From positions 498,159 to 562,158 of the forward strand of contig JAVZCO010000001.1 of the NCBI GenBank assembly GCA_038874355.1: a DNA stretch of 64,000 bases, in the 5' to 3' direction. Origin of the DNA: Candidatus Pacearchaeota archaeon. GTDB taxonomy: Archaea > Nanobdellota > Nanobdellia > Pacearchaeales > GW2011-AR1. Positions 26,442-35,209 of this stretch are shown here, piece after piece (within the stretch, counting starts at the first letter, position 1; each line of letters begins with the position of its first letter). The notes beneath the pieces were generated by a model. It saw only the letters and a program-made list of their open reading frames with translations. It was not told the DNA's origin and made no database searches. Made by a program: the position numbers and the translations under genes.

Positions 26442-28112
26442 ATGTTAAAAAAGGAAGAAATTTTTGAATTTTTAAAAGAAATAAGAGAACATTTTAAAAG
26501 TCCAGAATGTAAAGAAGAAATAAAGAAAAAATTTTCATCTTCTTTACCATATGACTTAGAAGAAGAATATTTTTCTATGTTATTTAGTAATAATACTATT
26601 ATAGAAGTTACAGCAGAAAAAGGAGAAATTATTAATTCAGATAAAAGAGAAGTTGGAAATGTAAGTTATATTACTTTTATTAGGCCAACAACAAAAAAAG
26701 AGTTTTATGGAGGTGCTTATGGAAATGGTTATTATAAAATAAAACCTTCTTCAAAAGAAGGATTTTTTAAGATAATAGAAAAGTGCAGAAAAGAAAGTTT
26801 AAATGATGCTATAACAAATTTAGCTGGGTATATATCAAGTGCTTCTGATAATACAGGAAAAAATGCGATTAGAAAATATGATTTTTTTGAAACAATACAA
26901 CCAACAAAATATTATTCAAATTTTTATTTAAACTTTGATTACGATCTTTCTGAAATAGAAGAAATTGCTATAAATATTTCCAAAAACTTAGATAGAAGTA
27001 AAGTGGTAGATGAAAGCGGAGAAATAGAAATTTTATCATTAAAAAATGAAAAAATGTTAGTTAATTCTGAGGGAACAGAAATAATTTATGATCCATCTAG
27101 CACATTTGAAATATATATGAATGCTTTTGTTAAAACTGGGATAGGAAAAATAAAAATTACAGAAAAAATTAGGGAAAAAAATTTAGAAGATATTTTAAAA
27201 GAGAAAAAAATAGAAAAGAAAATATTGGATTTAGAAAAAAAAATTATAAATCAAAAAAATGCTATTAATATAAAACCAGGAACTTATGACATATTATTTA
27301 TAGAAAAAAGTTATGCAGATGCTGTTCATGAAGCAGGAGCAGCTCATTTATTTTCTCTTTCGTACCAAGTAGATGATATGGTAGGGATATTCTCTTTAGA
27401 AGATATTGGTAAAAAAATTGGTAATGAAAATCTTTCTGTTATATTAGATCCTTTTTATCCAGGAAAGGGAGAATGGGGTTATTATAATATTGATGATGAA
27501 GGAACTCCAGCAAAAAAAGTTAATTTGATTAGTAATGGTTTTTTAGAAAATTTTATTTGTGATAGAAAAAGCAAAGCAAAACTTAAGTTTTTAGATTCTA
27601 TTGATTTAGAATTAAATGGTCATGCAAGAGCAGAAGATATAAAGGAATATGTTGAACCAAGAGTTAGTAATTTACTAGTTAGATGGAATCAAAAATTAAA
27701 AAATGAAAAAGAGATTTTATATTTTTTCATAGAAATGTTAAAAAGAAAAGGAAAAAGTTATGGAATCTTGTTTAATAGTTCTGCTGGAGAAGTAAATTTA
27801 TTAGAAGAAGAAAGGGAAGATTCTGATGAAGATCAAGAAGTAAGAAAAACCATTTGTACTTTATATCCATCAGAAGCATTTCTTATAAATCTAGACGGAA
27901 AAATAACACCTATATTAAAAAATATTTCATTAAATTTTATGCCTCGCTCTATTTTTGAAAATATCGCTTTTGTTGGTGGAGAATATGTTAAAGAAAATCA
28001 TTATTGTGGCAGTGATTCTGGTTGCATAACAACTTTAAGCGAATCACCTTCATTGGTAGTAGTAGAAAATTTAACTATAGAAAAATCAAGAATAAGCAAC
28101 AAAAGAGAATAA
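26442..28112 (+). CDS. tldD: TldD/PmbA-family metalloprotease, atypical zinc motif
   Basis: A 556-residue soluble TldD-like protein. The zinc site is HEAGAAH (H296, E297, H302), one residue longer than the usual HExxxH. The later Cys ligand region is HYCGSDSGC and the C-terminal SPSLVVVENL block matches TldD. Known TldD works with TldE to degrade unfolded peptides or to trim RiPP precursors such as microcin B17. No TldE partner is adjacent. Length is above E. coli TldD (481), with an inserted charged helix near 245-275. A link to the peptide cluster at 39 kb is possible but only inferred. Confidence 0.86.
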   Translation: MLKKEEIFEFLKEIREHFKSPECKEEIKKKFSSSLPYDLEEEYFSMLFSNNTIIEVTAEKGEIINSDKREVGNVSYITFIRPTTKKEFYGGAYGNGYYKIKPSSKEGFFKIIEKCRKESLNDAITNLAGYISSASDNTGKNAIRKYDFFETIQPTKYYSNFYLNFDYDLSEIEEIAINISKNLDRSKVVDESGEIEILSLKNEKMLVNSEGTEIIYDPSSTFEIYMNAFVKTGIGKIKITEKIREKNLEDILKEKKIEKKILDLEKKIINQKNAINIKPGTYDILFIEKSYADAVHEAGAAHLFSLSYQVDDMVGIFSLEDIGKKIGNENLSVILDPFYPGKGEWGYYNIDDEGTPAKKVNLISNGFLENFICDRKSKAKLKFLDSIDLELNGHARAEDIKEYVEPRVSNLLVRWNQKLKNEKEILYFFIEMLKRKGKSYGILFNSSAGEVNLLEEEREDSDEDQEVRKTICTLYPSEAFLINLDGKITPILKNISLNFMPRSIFENIAFVGGEYVKENHYCGSDSGCITTLSESPSLVVVENLTIEKSRISNKRE

Positions 28113-28114
28113 TC

Positions 28115-28678
28115 TTATTTAATAATAAATTCACAATAATCTCCATTCTTTGCTTTGCATTTTTCTTCTATAGCATCAACTTTTTTTCCAAAAACATATG
28201 AAAAAATTCCTGCTATTACAGCTGCTGTTATTGCACACACTGCTTTTTCTGCTCTTTTTTTATTTTTTTTAAGATAAGTCTCTGCAAGTACGCTTTCATA
28301 TATTCTTACTACTGCTTGCTTTTTTGTATTATCTAAAGAAGCTATAATCATCTTTCCTAACCCATATATATCAAATATATCCTGAATTGTTTTTATTATT
28401 CCTTCATTACTACTTATTTTTTTACTTAGAGTTGAGATGTCTAAAGCAACCACTTCTTTAAGTTGTTTATAAACCTTAGCATGCTCAACAAATTTGGATA
28501 GTTGTAATAAAGTTGAATCTTTTATTAAAGAATATAACCTAACATCATCTATTTCTTGTAATTCTAATAAAACATCATCGCTAAGCATTACATGTCTATT
28601 TCCTAGAATATTTATTTTCCCATTGTCTATAGAAAATTGTCTTACAAAAAGTAGTTTTTTAAGTAAAGGACTTAACAT
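28115..28678 (-). CDS. V4R-domain protein
   Basis: 187 residues. The C-terminal half has the V4R (4-vinyl reductase) ending: a helix with a GIFSYVFGKKVDAIEEKC stretch followed by KAKNGDYCEFII, with two cysteines as in V4R and related small-ligand sensing domains. The N-terminal half (IDNGKINILGNRHVML...) also fits. V4R domains bind hydrocarbons or metals and often sit in sensory proteins. It follows the 126-residue gene by 40 bases on the same strand and has its own AAAAAGAGG leader. Ligand unknown. Confidence 0.8.
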   Translation of the reverse strand: MLSPLLKKLLFVRQFSIDNGKINILGNRHVMLSDDVLLELQEIDDVRLYSLIKDSTLLQLSKFVEHAKVYKQLKEVVALDISTLSKKISSNEGIIKTIQDIFDIYGLGKMIIASLDNTKKQAVVRIYESVLAETYLKKNKKRAEKAVCAITAAVIAGIFSYVFGKKVDAIEEKCKAKNGDYCEFIIK

Positions 28679-28718
28679 TTTCCTCTTTTTATTATTTAAT
28701 ATTTTTACCTTTTTAAAT

Positions 28719-29099
28719 TTATTTTATTTTTATTTCTTTTATTAAGTATGTTTTTTTTAATTTTATTAAAGTTTTTTTTAAGGCATTATACAATTTATTC
28801 ATTTTTTCTTTAGATGTAACATAAATATTTAATTCTTGTGGCATTAAGTATATCTCCATAAAACCGGATTTTGAAAACATGAATCTTTCACAAATTTTAT
28901 CGTTAATAAAATCTATTCCTATATACCATATCACTTCATGCATTGATTTTTCTAAATTTCTTAAAAATTTTTCAATAGAAGTTTCTATTTTGCTTATTTC
29001 GGAAAAAGATTTTTTAGTTTCATCATAAAAAAGATTTACAGCTTTTAGAGTTATGCAAAATCCCATTTTCTCTTTTTTTTCTTTATCATAATTTTTCAT
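28719..29099 (-). CDS. Unknown cytoplasmic protein, paralogous to tail of the adjacent surface protein
   Basis: 126 residues, alpha/beta. Its centre, ERFMFSKSGFMEIYLM followed by LNIYVTS and a lysine-rich helix, aligns with the C-terminal cytoplasmic part of the next gene (RFLFYKEGFMEIQF, INIHFSS). It thus appears to be a free-standing copy of that tail domain. The two genes are 17 bases apart on one strand. The domain itself is not one I recognise. Confidence 0.7.
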   Translation of the reverse strand: MKNYDKEKKEKMGFCITLKAVNLFYDETKKSFSEISKIETSIEKFLRNLEKSMHEVIWYIGIDFINDKICERFMFSKSGFMEIYLMPQELNIYVTSKEKMNKLYNALKKTLIKLKKTYLIKEIKIK

Positions 29100-29116
29100 T
29101 TTATTTTTATTTAATT

Positions 29117-31354
29117 TTATTTCTTAAAATTTTCTGCTAATTTTTTTAGTTTTCTTTCTCTTGAAATATTTCTTATTGCTGAAATTATACTTGCTGATTC
29201 TTTTGTTATTATAATAGACTTTTCAATTTTTTTCATTTTTTCTATTCCATAAAGAGTTTTTATTGTCTCTAAAAATGCTTTCTTAAAACTTCTTGTCCTT
29301 CTTGATGAAGAAAAATGAATATTTATTATTAAAGGATAATCGAATTGAATTTCCATGAAACCTTCTTTATAAAATAAGAATCTATAACTATTTTGTGTTT
29401 CTTCAACTAAAATTATTTTTTCTTTAAAATGATTTTCTAATAAAGAAATAAATTTTTCAATTTCTTTTTTGTTTATTAAAATTTGCTTTTTATTTTTATC
29501 CTCACTTACAAAAGGAAGCTGCATATTTGTATCTATATAAGCAAGACAAATATGTCTTAAGCGCAAAATGAAAAATGGCAAAAATAAACTTATTATCCAT
29601 AACCATAAGAAATGTAAACTTGTGGCTATAACAGCAACAGTTGTTGTATAAGCTGCTGTGTCTACAACAACATCCGGAATATCTCCGTGAGGTATAAAAT
29701 CAGAAGGCTTAGATAATGTTATATTAGTGCCTTTTCCTTTAAATTTTATTTTTTTTGTTTCTGGTTTTTCTTCTTCTATTATTTCTTTTGTAATAAGAGA
29801 ACAAATTCCTGTTGTATAATTACATTCTTCATTATCACTACATGTGTCTGTTTTTATGTAATAACAACCGTCATCTTTTAATTTACATAATAAAGAAGTT
29901 TTACTATCTTTACATTGAGGATAATTATCAGGCAAGCATTCATTTATACAAGTTATGTTTTTTATACAACTTCCTTCTTCACAAATATAATTATAACTAC
30001 ATGATTCATAACTATAACTACTCCACTCTAAACAGGAATCAGAATCATAATTTCCACATGTTCTTATTTTTATTGTTGTTGAATTCACGCAAGATTTTTC
30101 TTCTTGGCCAGATGAACATTCATCACTACAGCTTTCACCACCCCCGCCACTACCACCACCTCCACTAGAAGAAGCAACACAAATTCCTTCACTACATATA
30201 TAACCACTATTACAACTAATTAATCTATAGTTATATATTGTTCTATTATCAGCACAGCCATAAATATCAGATTGATTTATTTCTTGTGATTGATTTTTTG
30301 TTGTTGAATTAACACAACTATAATCTTGCCATTCACCTATAGATACATTAATATATTCAGGTCCTACTAATTGATATTCATATTCAGTCACATTTTCAGC
30401 ACAACCATATGAATCATATTTTATTCTGCTTCTTGATTGGTTCATGTCATTACCAGCACAACCTACATTCTGCCAATCAGTCCAATCAGTATAAGTCCAA
30501 TTAGGTCCTACAAAGGTATAATTATAAACAGTTTCATTTGCCTTACATCCATATAAATCATATTGAGTTGCACTTTGCTTTAATCTCATTTGATTTCCTA
30601 TACAGGTATCTTCTTGCCACTCTCCAAATGTTGTATTTTGCAATATAGGTCCATCTAATCTATAATCATATATAGTTTCATTTTCATAACAGCCTGTATC
30701 ATTAGCATCATATTGAGTTAAGTAACGAGATTGATTCATTTGTTCATTAACACAAGTTAAATTTTGCCATTCACTCCAAGATGTATTAACTAAGCTTATG
30801 TATAATATTCTGTATTCTGTCCAAGTTGTGTTAGTTTCATTGCAGCCATTTGCGTCATATTGAGTTATATTACGTGATTGATTCCTTCCCTCGCTTAAAC
30901 AATTCAAATTCTGCCATTCTGTTGTTATATTTTGCCAGTTTGATGTGCATTCTGTATTATTTAAGCAACCTGAATTATTTATTCCTATATATTCGTTTCC
31001 ACTTGTACAAATATACCAATCATTCATATTACAATTTTTTATTGTTACATTTGTTCCTTGAATAATCAAACCTGTTGTTTCATCATAAATATTTCCATTA
31101 AAACTATAACCTTGACAATCAAGAGTACAATCAGAACACATTATTGTTAAGCCATCTCCTGCTAAACATGTAACATCTGCAGAAAATATAGAAGATTCAC
31201 TCATTGTAAAACCACAAGTATTTCCAGGATTTGAATAAACAGCAAATCCTGTTAGTTTTTTTTCTTGAAGAAAAAACATGCTTGCTGAGAGAACAATAAA
31301 TAATGAAACAACTATAATGATAGCACTACTAACAGCAATTGCTTTTTTTTGCAT
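29117..31354 (-). CDS. Repeat-rich surface protein with membrane anchor and cytoplasmic domain
   Basis: About 745 residues from ATG 31354; upstream ATG at 31399 is rejected because a TATA box (about 31376-31384) fits leaderless initiation at 31354. The N-terminus is a signal anchor ending LTGFAVY, common in DPANN surface proteins. Then come about six ~50-residue repeats with pattern W-x-x-W-Q...C...Q-S-R...Y-D...G-C...N-x-T-x-Y, rich in N-glycosylation sites, a GGGGSGGGG linker, cysteine-rich modules, a membrane helix (about 590-620), and a ~130-residue cytoplasmic domain shared with the next gene. The repeats recall thrombospondin type 1 modules. Confidence 0.82.
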   Translation of the reverse strand: MQKKAIAVSSAIIIVVSLFIVLSASMFFLQEKKLTGFAVYSNPGNTCGFTMSESSIFSADVTCLAGDGLTIMCSDCTLDCQGYSFNGNIYDETTGLIIQGTNVTIKNCNMNDWYICTSGNEYIGINNSGCLNNTECTSNWQNITTEWQNLNCLSEGRNQSRNITQYDANGCNETNTTWTEYRILYISLVNTSWSEWQNLTCVNEQMNQSRYLTQYDANDTGCYENETIYDYRLDGPILQNTTFGEWQEDTCIGNQMRLKQSATQYDLYGCKANETVYNYTFVGPNWTYTDWTDWQNVGCAGNDMNQSRSRIKYDSYGCAENVTEYEYQLVGPEYINVSIGEWQDYSCVNSTTKNQSQEINQSDIYGCADNRTIYNYRLISCNSGYICSEGICVASSSGGGGSGGGGESCSDECSSGQEEKSCVNSTTIKIRTCGNYDSDSCLEWSSYSYESCSYNYICEEGSCIKNITCINECLPDNYPQCKDSKTSLLCKLKDDGCYYIKTDTCSDNEECNYTTGICSLITKEIIEEEKPETKKIKFKGKGTNITLSKPSDFIPHGDIPDVVVDTAAYTTTVAVIATSLHFLWLWIISLFLPFFILRLRHICLAYIDTNMQLPFVSEDKNKKQILINKKEIEKFISLLENHFKEKIILVEETQNSYRFLFYKEGFMEIQFDYPLIINIHFSSSRRTRSFKKAFLETIKTLYGIEKMKKIEKSIIITKESASIISAIRNISRERKLKKLAENFKK

Positions 31355-31383
31355 TAATAAAAAAGAAAAATAAAGTTTATAAA
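31345..31383 (-). promoter_or_regulatory. Promoter/start region, near-copy at 38991-39029
   Basis: The 39-base stretch covering the start codon and TATA box of the surface-protein gene recurs at 38991-39029 with two mismatches, again placed over an ATG and TATA box. Identity is concentrated at GCATTAATAAAAAAGAAAAA and GTTTATAAA. Confidence 0.7.
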
Positions 31384-31417
31384 GATTATTTACAAGCAAG
31401 CTAAAGGCAGGTGAGAA

Positions 31418-32233
31418 TTATTTTTTATATAAATTATCTGCATATTCAAAAACTATGTCAGCTTCTGTTGGACCAGGACCAGGTAAAGTTAATTTTCCTT
31501 CTTTATCAGGAATTCCTTTAACACTTCCGTCTACATAAAGTATATTTACATATTCTCCTTTATGATTGAAGTAGTTATATGCTCCTCTAACATTATAATC
31601 CATAACTAAAGCTGGTTTTTCTCTTCTTTCTGAAGAATCAACTTTGTAAGATGTTAAGCCGCCAGATAAACCTCTATAGAAGTATGTAGAATCTGTATTC
31701 TGGTTTGCTTCCCAATTTGCTTTTACTTTTTCTTTTGTAGTCCAATTGTTTGATGGGCAAACCATTAAATCTGTTGTATTAATGTATTGGGGAATTAAAT
31801 CTCCTAAACAAATTTTTCTGCTAGAGGTTCTTATTCTATTATTAGCATAACCTAAAGGACCTGTATAAGGATACATCTGATCATTATCAGCAGCATACAT
31901 CTCGCAGGCTAAACCAATTTGCTTGAGATTATTCATGCATGTTGCTCTTCTTGCGCTTTCTCTTGCCCTGCTTAATGCTGGCATAAGCATTGCAGCTAAT
32001 GTTGCAATTATTCCAACTACAACCAAAAGCTCAATTAAGGTAAAACCTGCTTTTTTCCCTACTCTAATAACATCTTCTTTTTTTGTTATTCCTTGTTTAA
32101 ATAATCTTTTAGCAAAAGAATGCAAATTAGAATCATTATTATTTGTTTTTTCTTCTAACCCATTTCCTGTCGGTGAAGGCATAGCATCTGCTCCTAACAA
32201 ATAATCATCTGCATAGCTATTATAATTTGTCAT
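31418..32233 (-). CDS. Bacterial-type type IV prepilin-like protein (H-x9-DG family)
   Basis: 271 residues. A class III prepilin site, [14 protein letters not shown], lies at residues 61-70 (cleavage after G63, E68 at +5), with the hydrophobic helix following. The rest ([35 protein letters not shown]) matches the pseudopilin-like proteins abundant in Planctomycetes, Lentisphaerae and Omnitrophota. The 63-residue leader before the site is far longer than usual. Codon use is less AT-rich than neighbours. It looks like a bacterial import; no pilus assembly genes are nearby. Its promoter is a near-exact copy of the one at 42.6 kb. Confidence 0.85.
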   Translation of the reverse strand: MTNYNSYADDYLLGADAMPSPTGNGLEEKTNNNDSNLHSFAKRLFKQGITKKEDVIRVGKKAGFTLIELLVVVGIIATLAAMLMPALSRARESARRATCMNNLKQIGLACEMYAADNDQMYPYTGPLGYANNRIRTSSRKICLGDLIPQYINTTDLMVCPSNNWTTKEKVKANWEANQNTDSTYFYRGLSGGLTSYKVDSSERREKPALVMDYNVRGAYNYFNHKGEYVNILYVDGSVKGIPDKEGKLTLPGPGPTEADIVFEYADNLYKK

Positions 32234-32319
32234 ATTCTTTTTAAGATCCTGAGGTTTATAAATCTTTTGTTTTTGTTACTTTGAAGTGAATATAAATAGA
32301 TGAAGTTGATTTTTTAAAT
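32231..32319. repeat. Direct repeat DR1 (89 bp), copy at 42631-42719
   Basis: Positions 32231-32319 and 42631-42719 are identical apart from one base (G at 32283, T at 42683). In both cases homology begins exactly with the start codon (CAT on the plus strand) of a minus-strand gene and includes its TATA box (TTTATAAA). The two copies are exactly 10,400 bases apart and in the same orientation. Confidence 0.97.
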
Positions 32320-32440
32320 CCTTCTTGATTTGATTAATAATAATTTTGATTTCTTATTATAAAAATTTTAAATCATTTTTGTTTACAAAAATAAAAATTT
32401 TAGAGAAAAGAATTAAAAACCATCTCTCTTTTAGAATTTT

Positions 32441-32611
32441 ATGAAAGAAAACTGCATTTTGCGCAAGATTGTCAAAGGAGAACTTCCTTGCTATAAAATT
32501 TGGGAAGATGAAAAACATTTAGCTTTTTTTAAAATCTTTCACAATTCTAGGGCCACCACTACAAACAGAATTAAGATAACAACAAGATTTGCACTCTCCA
32601 AATACTCCTGA
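32441..32611 (+). pseudogene. Truncated HIT-family gene (5' fragment)
   Basis: The first 28 codons read as the start of a histidine-triad hydrolase: ILRKIVKGELPCYKIW followed by EDEKHLAFF, matching the usual CIFCKIVKGE...WEDE...AF opening. Homology stops near 32524, where the sequence runs into the 3' end of the convergent radical SAM gene; the frame then continues with unrelated residues to a stop at 32611. The HIT motif itself is missing and the second cysteine of CxxC is lost. This is a scar at the left edge of the island. Confidence 0.75.
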
Positions 32612-33493
32612 GTTATTGCGACATTCATAATTCTTTAACGCATTGTAAGCTTCTAAGAAGGTCCCATACTTCTTTAAATCGTCAATTTTATATATTCTTA
32701 AAGGGAGGCATCTCCAAATAGTTAAATCAGGGGATATATCAAAAAATGGGGGGCAAATAAAAGAAACATCATTCTCTTGTTTTGCAAAGATTTCTAATTG
32801 AGATTCACTGAATGCACAATGAGGGACGCATATATCGCCCCAAGTTTCAATGCCTCTTTTATTTGCTTCTTGTACGATTTCATAAATTCTTTTTCCATAC
32901 TTTCGTAAAGTATTCTGGCTCTTATATCCAAAAAGATTGCCAGAGCTAACTATAGGTTCTGAAAATGACCATCTAAGTTCGAAATGATATTTTTCAGCTA
33001 TATCTAAATGTTCAATACCACTAAAGTTATCAGAATCTATTATTGCACCAATTGAAACAACACCTCCTTTTTGTCTAAGTTGTTCAAAAGTCTCAATGAG
33101 TTCTTTTTTTTGATTAGAGCTATAATGATGCCATCCTAAAAAAGTTATTTCTGTTTCTATAGGGTATTCTATTCTTTCAAATTCTTTTCTAAATTTTCTA
33201 TTCCAAAGCCCGTTTGTACTCAAGCCTATTGAAGTGCCACAATTATAAAATCTTCTTCCAATTTCTAGTGCATGGGGGTGAAGAGTCGGCTCTCCTCCAA
33301 GAAGATTGATTTGTTTTGGAGGTTCTTTTCTTATTCTTTTTTCTAATTCTAAAATCATATCCTCTTGTATAAACATTGGTTTCCGGCATTCAGACATATA
33401 ATCTCTTGCGATGCACCATTTACAATCCAAGTTACAAAAGGATGTTAGGAACAGATTTACAGTTAGATCTTGTAGACTATAACCTTTTATCAT
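32519..33493 (-). CDS. Radical SAM protein with C-terminal SPASM-like cysteines
   Basis: 324 residues. The radical SAM cluster motif is CNLDCKWC (C20, C24, C27), followed by NLLGGEPTLH, which fits the SAM-binding 'GGEP' motif, and a TNG-type strand (IGLSTNGLW). The C-terminal region has multiple cysteines (FICPPF, WRCLPL, YECRNN, GECKSCCYLNSVCSGG) as in SPASM auxiliary Fe-S cluster enzymes, which modify peptides or assist such reactions. It lies 50 bases downstream of the methyltransferase gene on the same strand and ends inside the HIT fragment. Substrate unknown. Confidence 0.88.
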   Translation of the reverse strand: MIKGYSLQDLTVNLFLTSFCNLDCKWCIARDYMSECRKPMFIQEDMILELEKRIRKEPPKQINLLGGEPTLHPHALEIGRRFYNCGTSIGLSTNGLWNRKFRKEFERIEYPIETEITFLGWHHYSSNQKKELIETFEQLRQKGGVVSIGAIIDSDNFSGIEHLDIAEKYHFELRWSFSEPIVSSGNLFGYKSQNTLRKYGKRIYEIVQEANKRGIETWGDICVPHCAFSESQLEIFAKQENDVSFICPPFFDISPDLTIWRCLPLRIYKIDDLKKYGTFLEAYNALKNYECRNNSGVFGECKSCCYLNSVCSGGPRIVKDFKKS

Positions 33494-33543
33494 GTTATTA
33501 CTAAATAGTAAAGATTTATAAATTTTATGCTAATATGCATACT

Positions 33544-34122
33544 TTAACAATCATTTAACGCAATTATTTTAACTAGAGAATGAACCATATGTTCGTCTTT
33601 TTCTTTAAATTTAAGGTATTTAATTATCTTCCAATCAGAATATATCTCTTTTAGTTGGTTATTTCTAAAATATAATCTTTTTTTATTAAAAGTCGGGTCT
33701 TGTTCAGTAAATGAAATAATTATATTAACTCCTTGTTTTTTTGTCATTTTTTTCATTCTTTTTATAAGTTCTATCCCTTTTTGATAATTTAGGAAGTGAA
33801 ATGTTCCTGTAGAGATTATTATGTCGTATTTTTTTGTTATCTTGAAAAACTCCAAATCGGCGACTTTCGTGTTTATTTTTATTTTTTCCTTTTTTGCTCT
33901 TTCCTTTATTTTTTTTATTGCTGTTCTTGATATATCCACACAAGTAACACAGAATCCTTTTTTTGCAAGATAAAGGGCATTTCCGCCTTCGCCGCAACCT
34001 AAATCCAAAACACTTCCAGATTTTTTCAACTTTAAAATATCTTTTACCAATCCCGAATCTTCTTCGAATTTAAAATTCTTTCTTTTGTATATCTTATCAA
34101 AATAAAATTTATTTGAATGCAT
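33544..34122 (-). CDS. Class I SAM-dependent methyltransferase (TehB/UbiE-like)
   Basis: 192 residues with SAM motif I SVLDLGCGEGGNALYLA, the acidic loop VTCVDIS, and post-motif DIIISTGTFHFL. The fold is complete for a small-molecule methyltransferase. Its first 14 bases overlap the end of the kinase-like gene, so it is translated in the polyamine operon. The substrate cannot be read; a polyamine or peptide amine would suit the context (inference). A truncated relative lies at 38875-39000. Confidence 0.88.
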   Translation of the reverse strand: MHSNKFYFDKIYKRKNFKFEEDSGLVKDILKLKKSGSVLDLGCGEGGNALYLAKKGFCVTCVDISRTAIKKIKERAKKEKIKINTKVADLEFFKITKKYDIIISTGTFHFLNYQKGIELIKRMKKMTKKQGVNIIISFTEQDPTFNKKRLYFRNNQLKEIYSDWKIIKYLKFKEKDEHMVHSLVKIIALNDC

Positions 34123-35209
34123 TTTTCATTATCTCCTTATTTTTTTGAAATTCTTCTATCTCGGAAAGAATTTGATGTTTATTTAATTTAACATCTTTAT
34201 ATTTAAGATATCCTATATTGAATCCTTCAATTAAACTCTGAGCAGAAAAATCAAAAATACAATTCTCAAAATATGCTAAAGATGAATAAACCCCTGTTAT
34301 AAAAAGATTTAAATCATTCTTCTGAAATCTTAAGAAAGATTCTTCATTTCCTTTAAATGAATCTTTTGAATACATAGAATCTAAATCTGTAATTCCTATT
34401 TCTCCATTAGGCATAATAATTTCATTCCCGTACCAAGAATTTCCTATACCTCTTATAAACCCCTTATTATGTAATTTTCTATAGATAAATCCTATCTTTT
34501 TTCCTAAGTTATATAATAGCTTTAATTTTTCATGATGGTCTTTAAGAATTCTTGTAACTTTAATATTTTTAATTAAAAAATAATTTTTTTTCTTGTTAAA
34601 CTGAACTGAGTCTTTTAATTTTGCAAGAATATTTATTATAACTGCCATGCAAAATTCATCTACTCTTAAATCGCTATTAACAAGGTATATTAAAGAACAA
34701 TAAGTTTCTGATGTTCTAAATGGCAATAATACCCTTCTTATTCCAATCGGAATATAAGGACTAACAAATCCTTCTTTGATAATTAAATGGTAATTCTTTA
34801 TTTCCCTCTTAGCATCATTATAATCTAAAGTACCTCTGTGCTCATAAATATTACTTTCTATAATAATCTTCTTTTTAAATAAAATCTCTCTATCGATTAT
34901 GCAATTCTTAATAAAACCTTTGTACTTCGTACCATTCCTTTTAAATTTGTATGTTTCTCCTTCGATTTTTACTAATGCTCCGCCAGTACCACAACTTAAA
35001 CCCAGATACTCTCCTTTTGAATCTTTTATTAAAAAGGGAATATTTTTTAATTTAGGATTATACTCCTCCAATATTTCTGAAGGATAAATTTTTAGTCTAA
35101 TTGGTTTTCTAAATGTAAGAGATAATCTTTTTGTGAACTCATCGTTATTGTTCCAACCACTATGAAATCCAAAAAAACCTTCAGGATATGAAAAATCAAA
35201 CTTTGTCAT
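34109..35209 (-). CDS. Unknown protein with kinase-fold-like features
   Basis: 366 residues. The segment around 255-290, LHNKGFIRGIGNSWYGN followed by NGEIGITDLDS, resembles the catalytic loop and DFG-like strand of aminoglycoside phosphotransferase/protein-kinase-fold proteins, but the usual HGD aspartate is replaced (RGIG). An N-terminal GTGGALVKIEGETYKF could correspond to the nucleotide-binding lobe. Overlaps by 4 bases with speD-like upstream and 14 bases with the methyltransferase downstream, so it is firmly in the operon. Phosphorylation or a lost kinase activity are both possible; the family call is tentative. Confidence 0.55.
   Translation of the reverse strand: MTKFDFSYPEGFFGFHSGWNNNDEFTKRLSLTFRKPIRLKIYPSEILEEYNPKLKNIPFLIKDSKGEYLGLSCGTGGALVKIEGETYKFKRNGTKYKGFIKNCIIDREILFKKKIIIESNIYEHRGTLDYNDAKREIKNYHLIIKEGFVSPYIPIGIRRVLLPFRTSETYCSLIYLVNSDLRVDEFCMAVIINILAKLKDSVQFNKKKNYFLIKNIKVTRILKDHHEKLKLLYNLGKKIGFIYRKLHNKGFIRGIGNSWYGNEIIMPNGEIGITDLDSMYSKDSFKGNEESFLRFQKNDLNLFITGVYSSLAYFENCIFDFSAQSLIEGFNIGYLKYKDVKLNKHQILSEIEEFQKNKEIMKNAFK

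Noticed and set aside
33725-33997. Minus-strand 90-residue frame rich in Arg/Lys
   Set aside because: Alternative frame of the methyltransferase gene, which shows clear SAM motifs.
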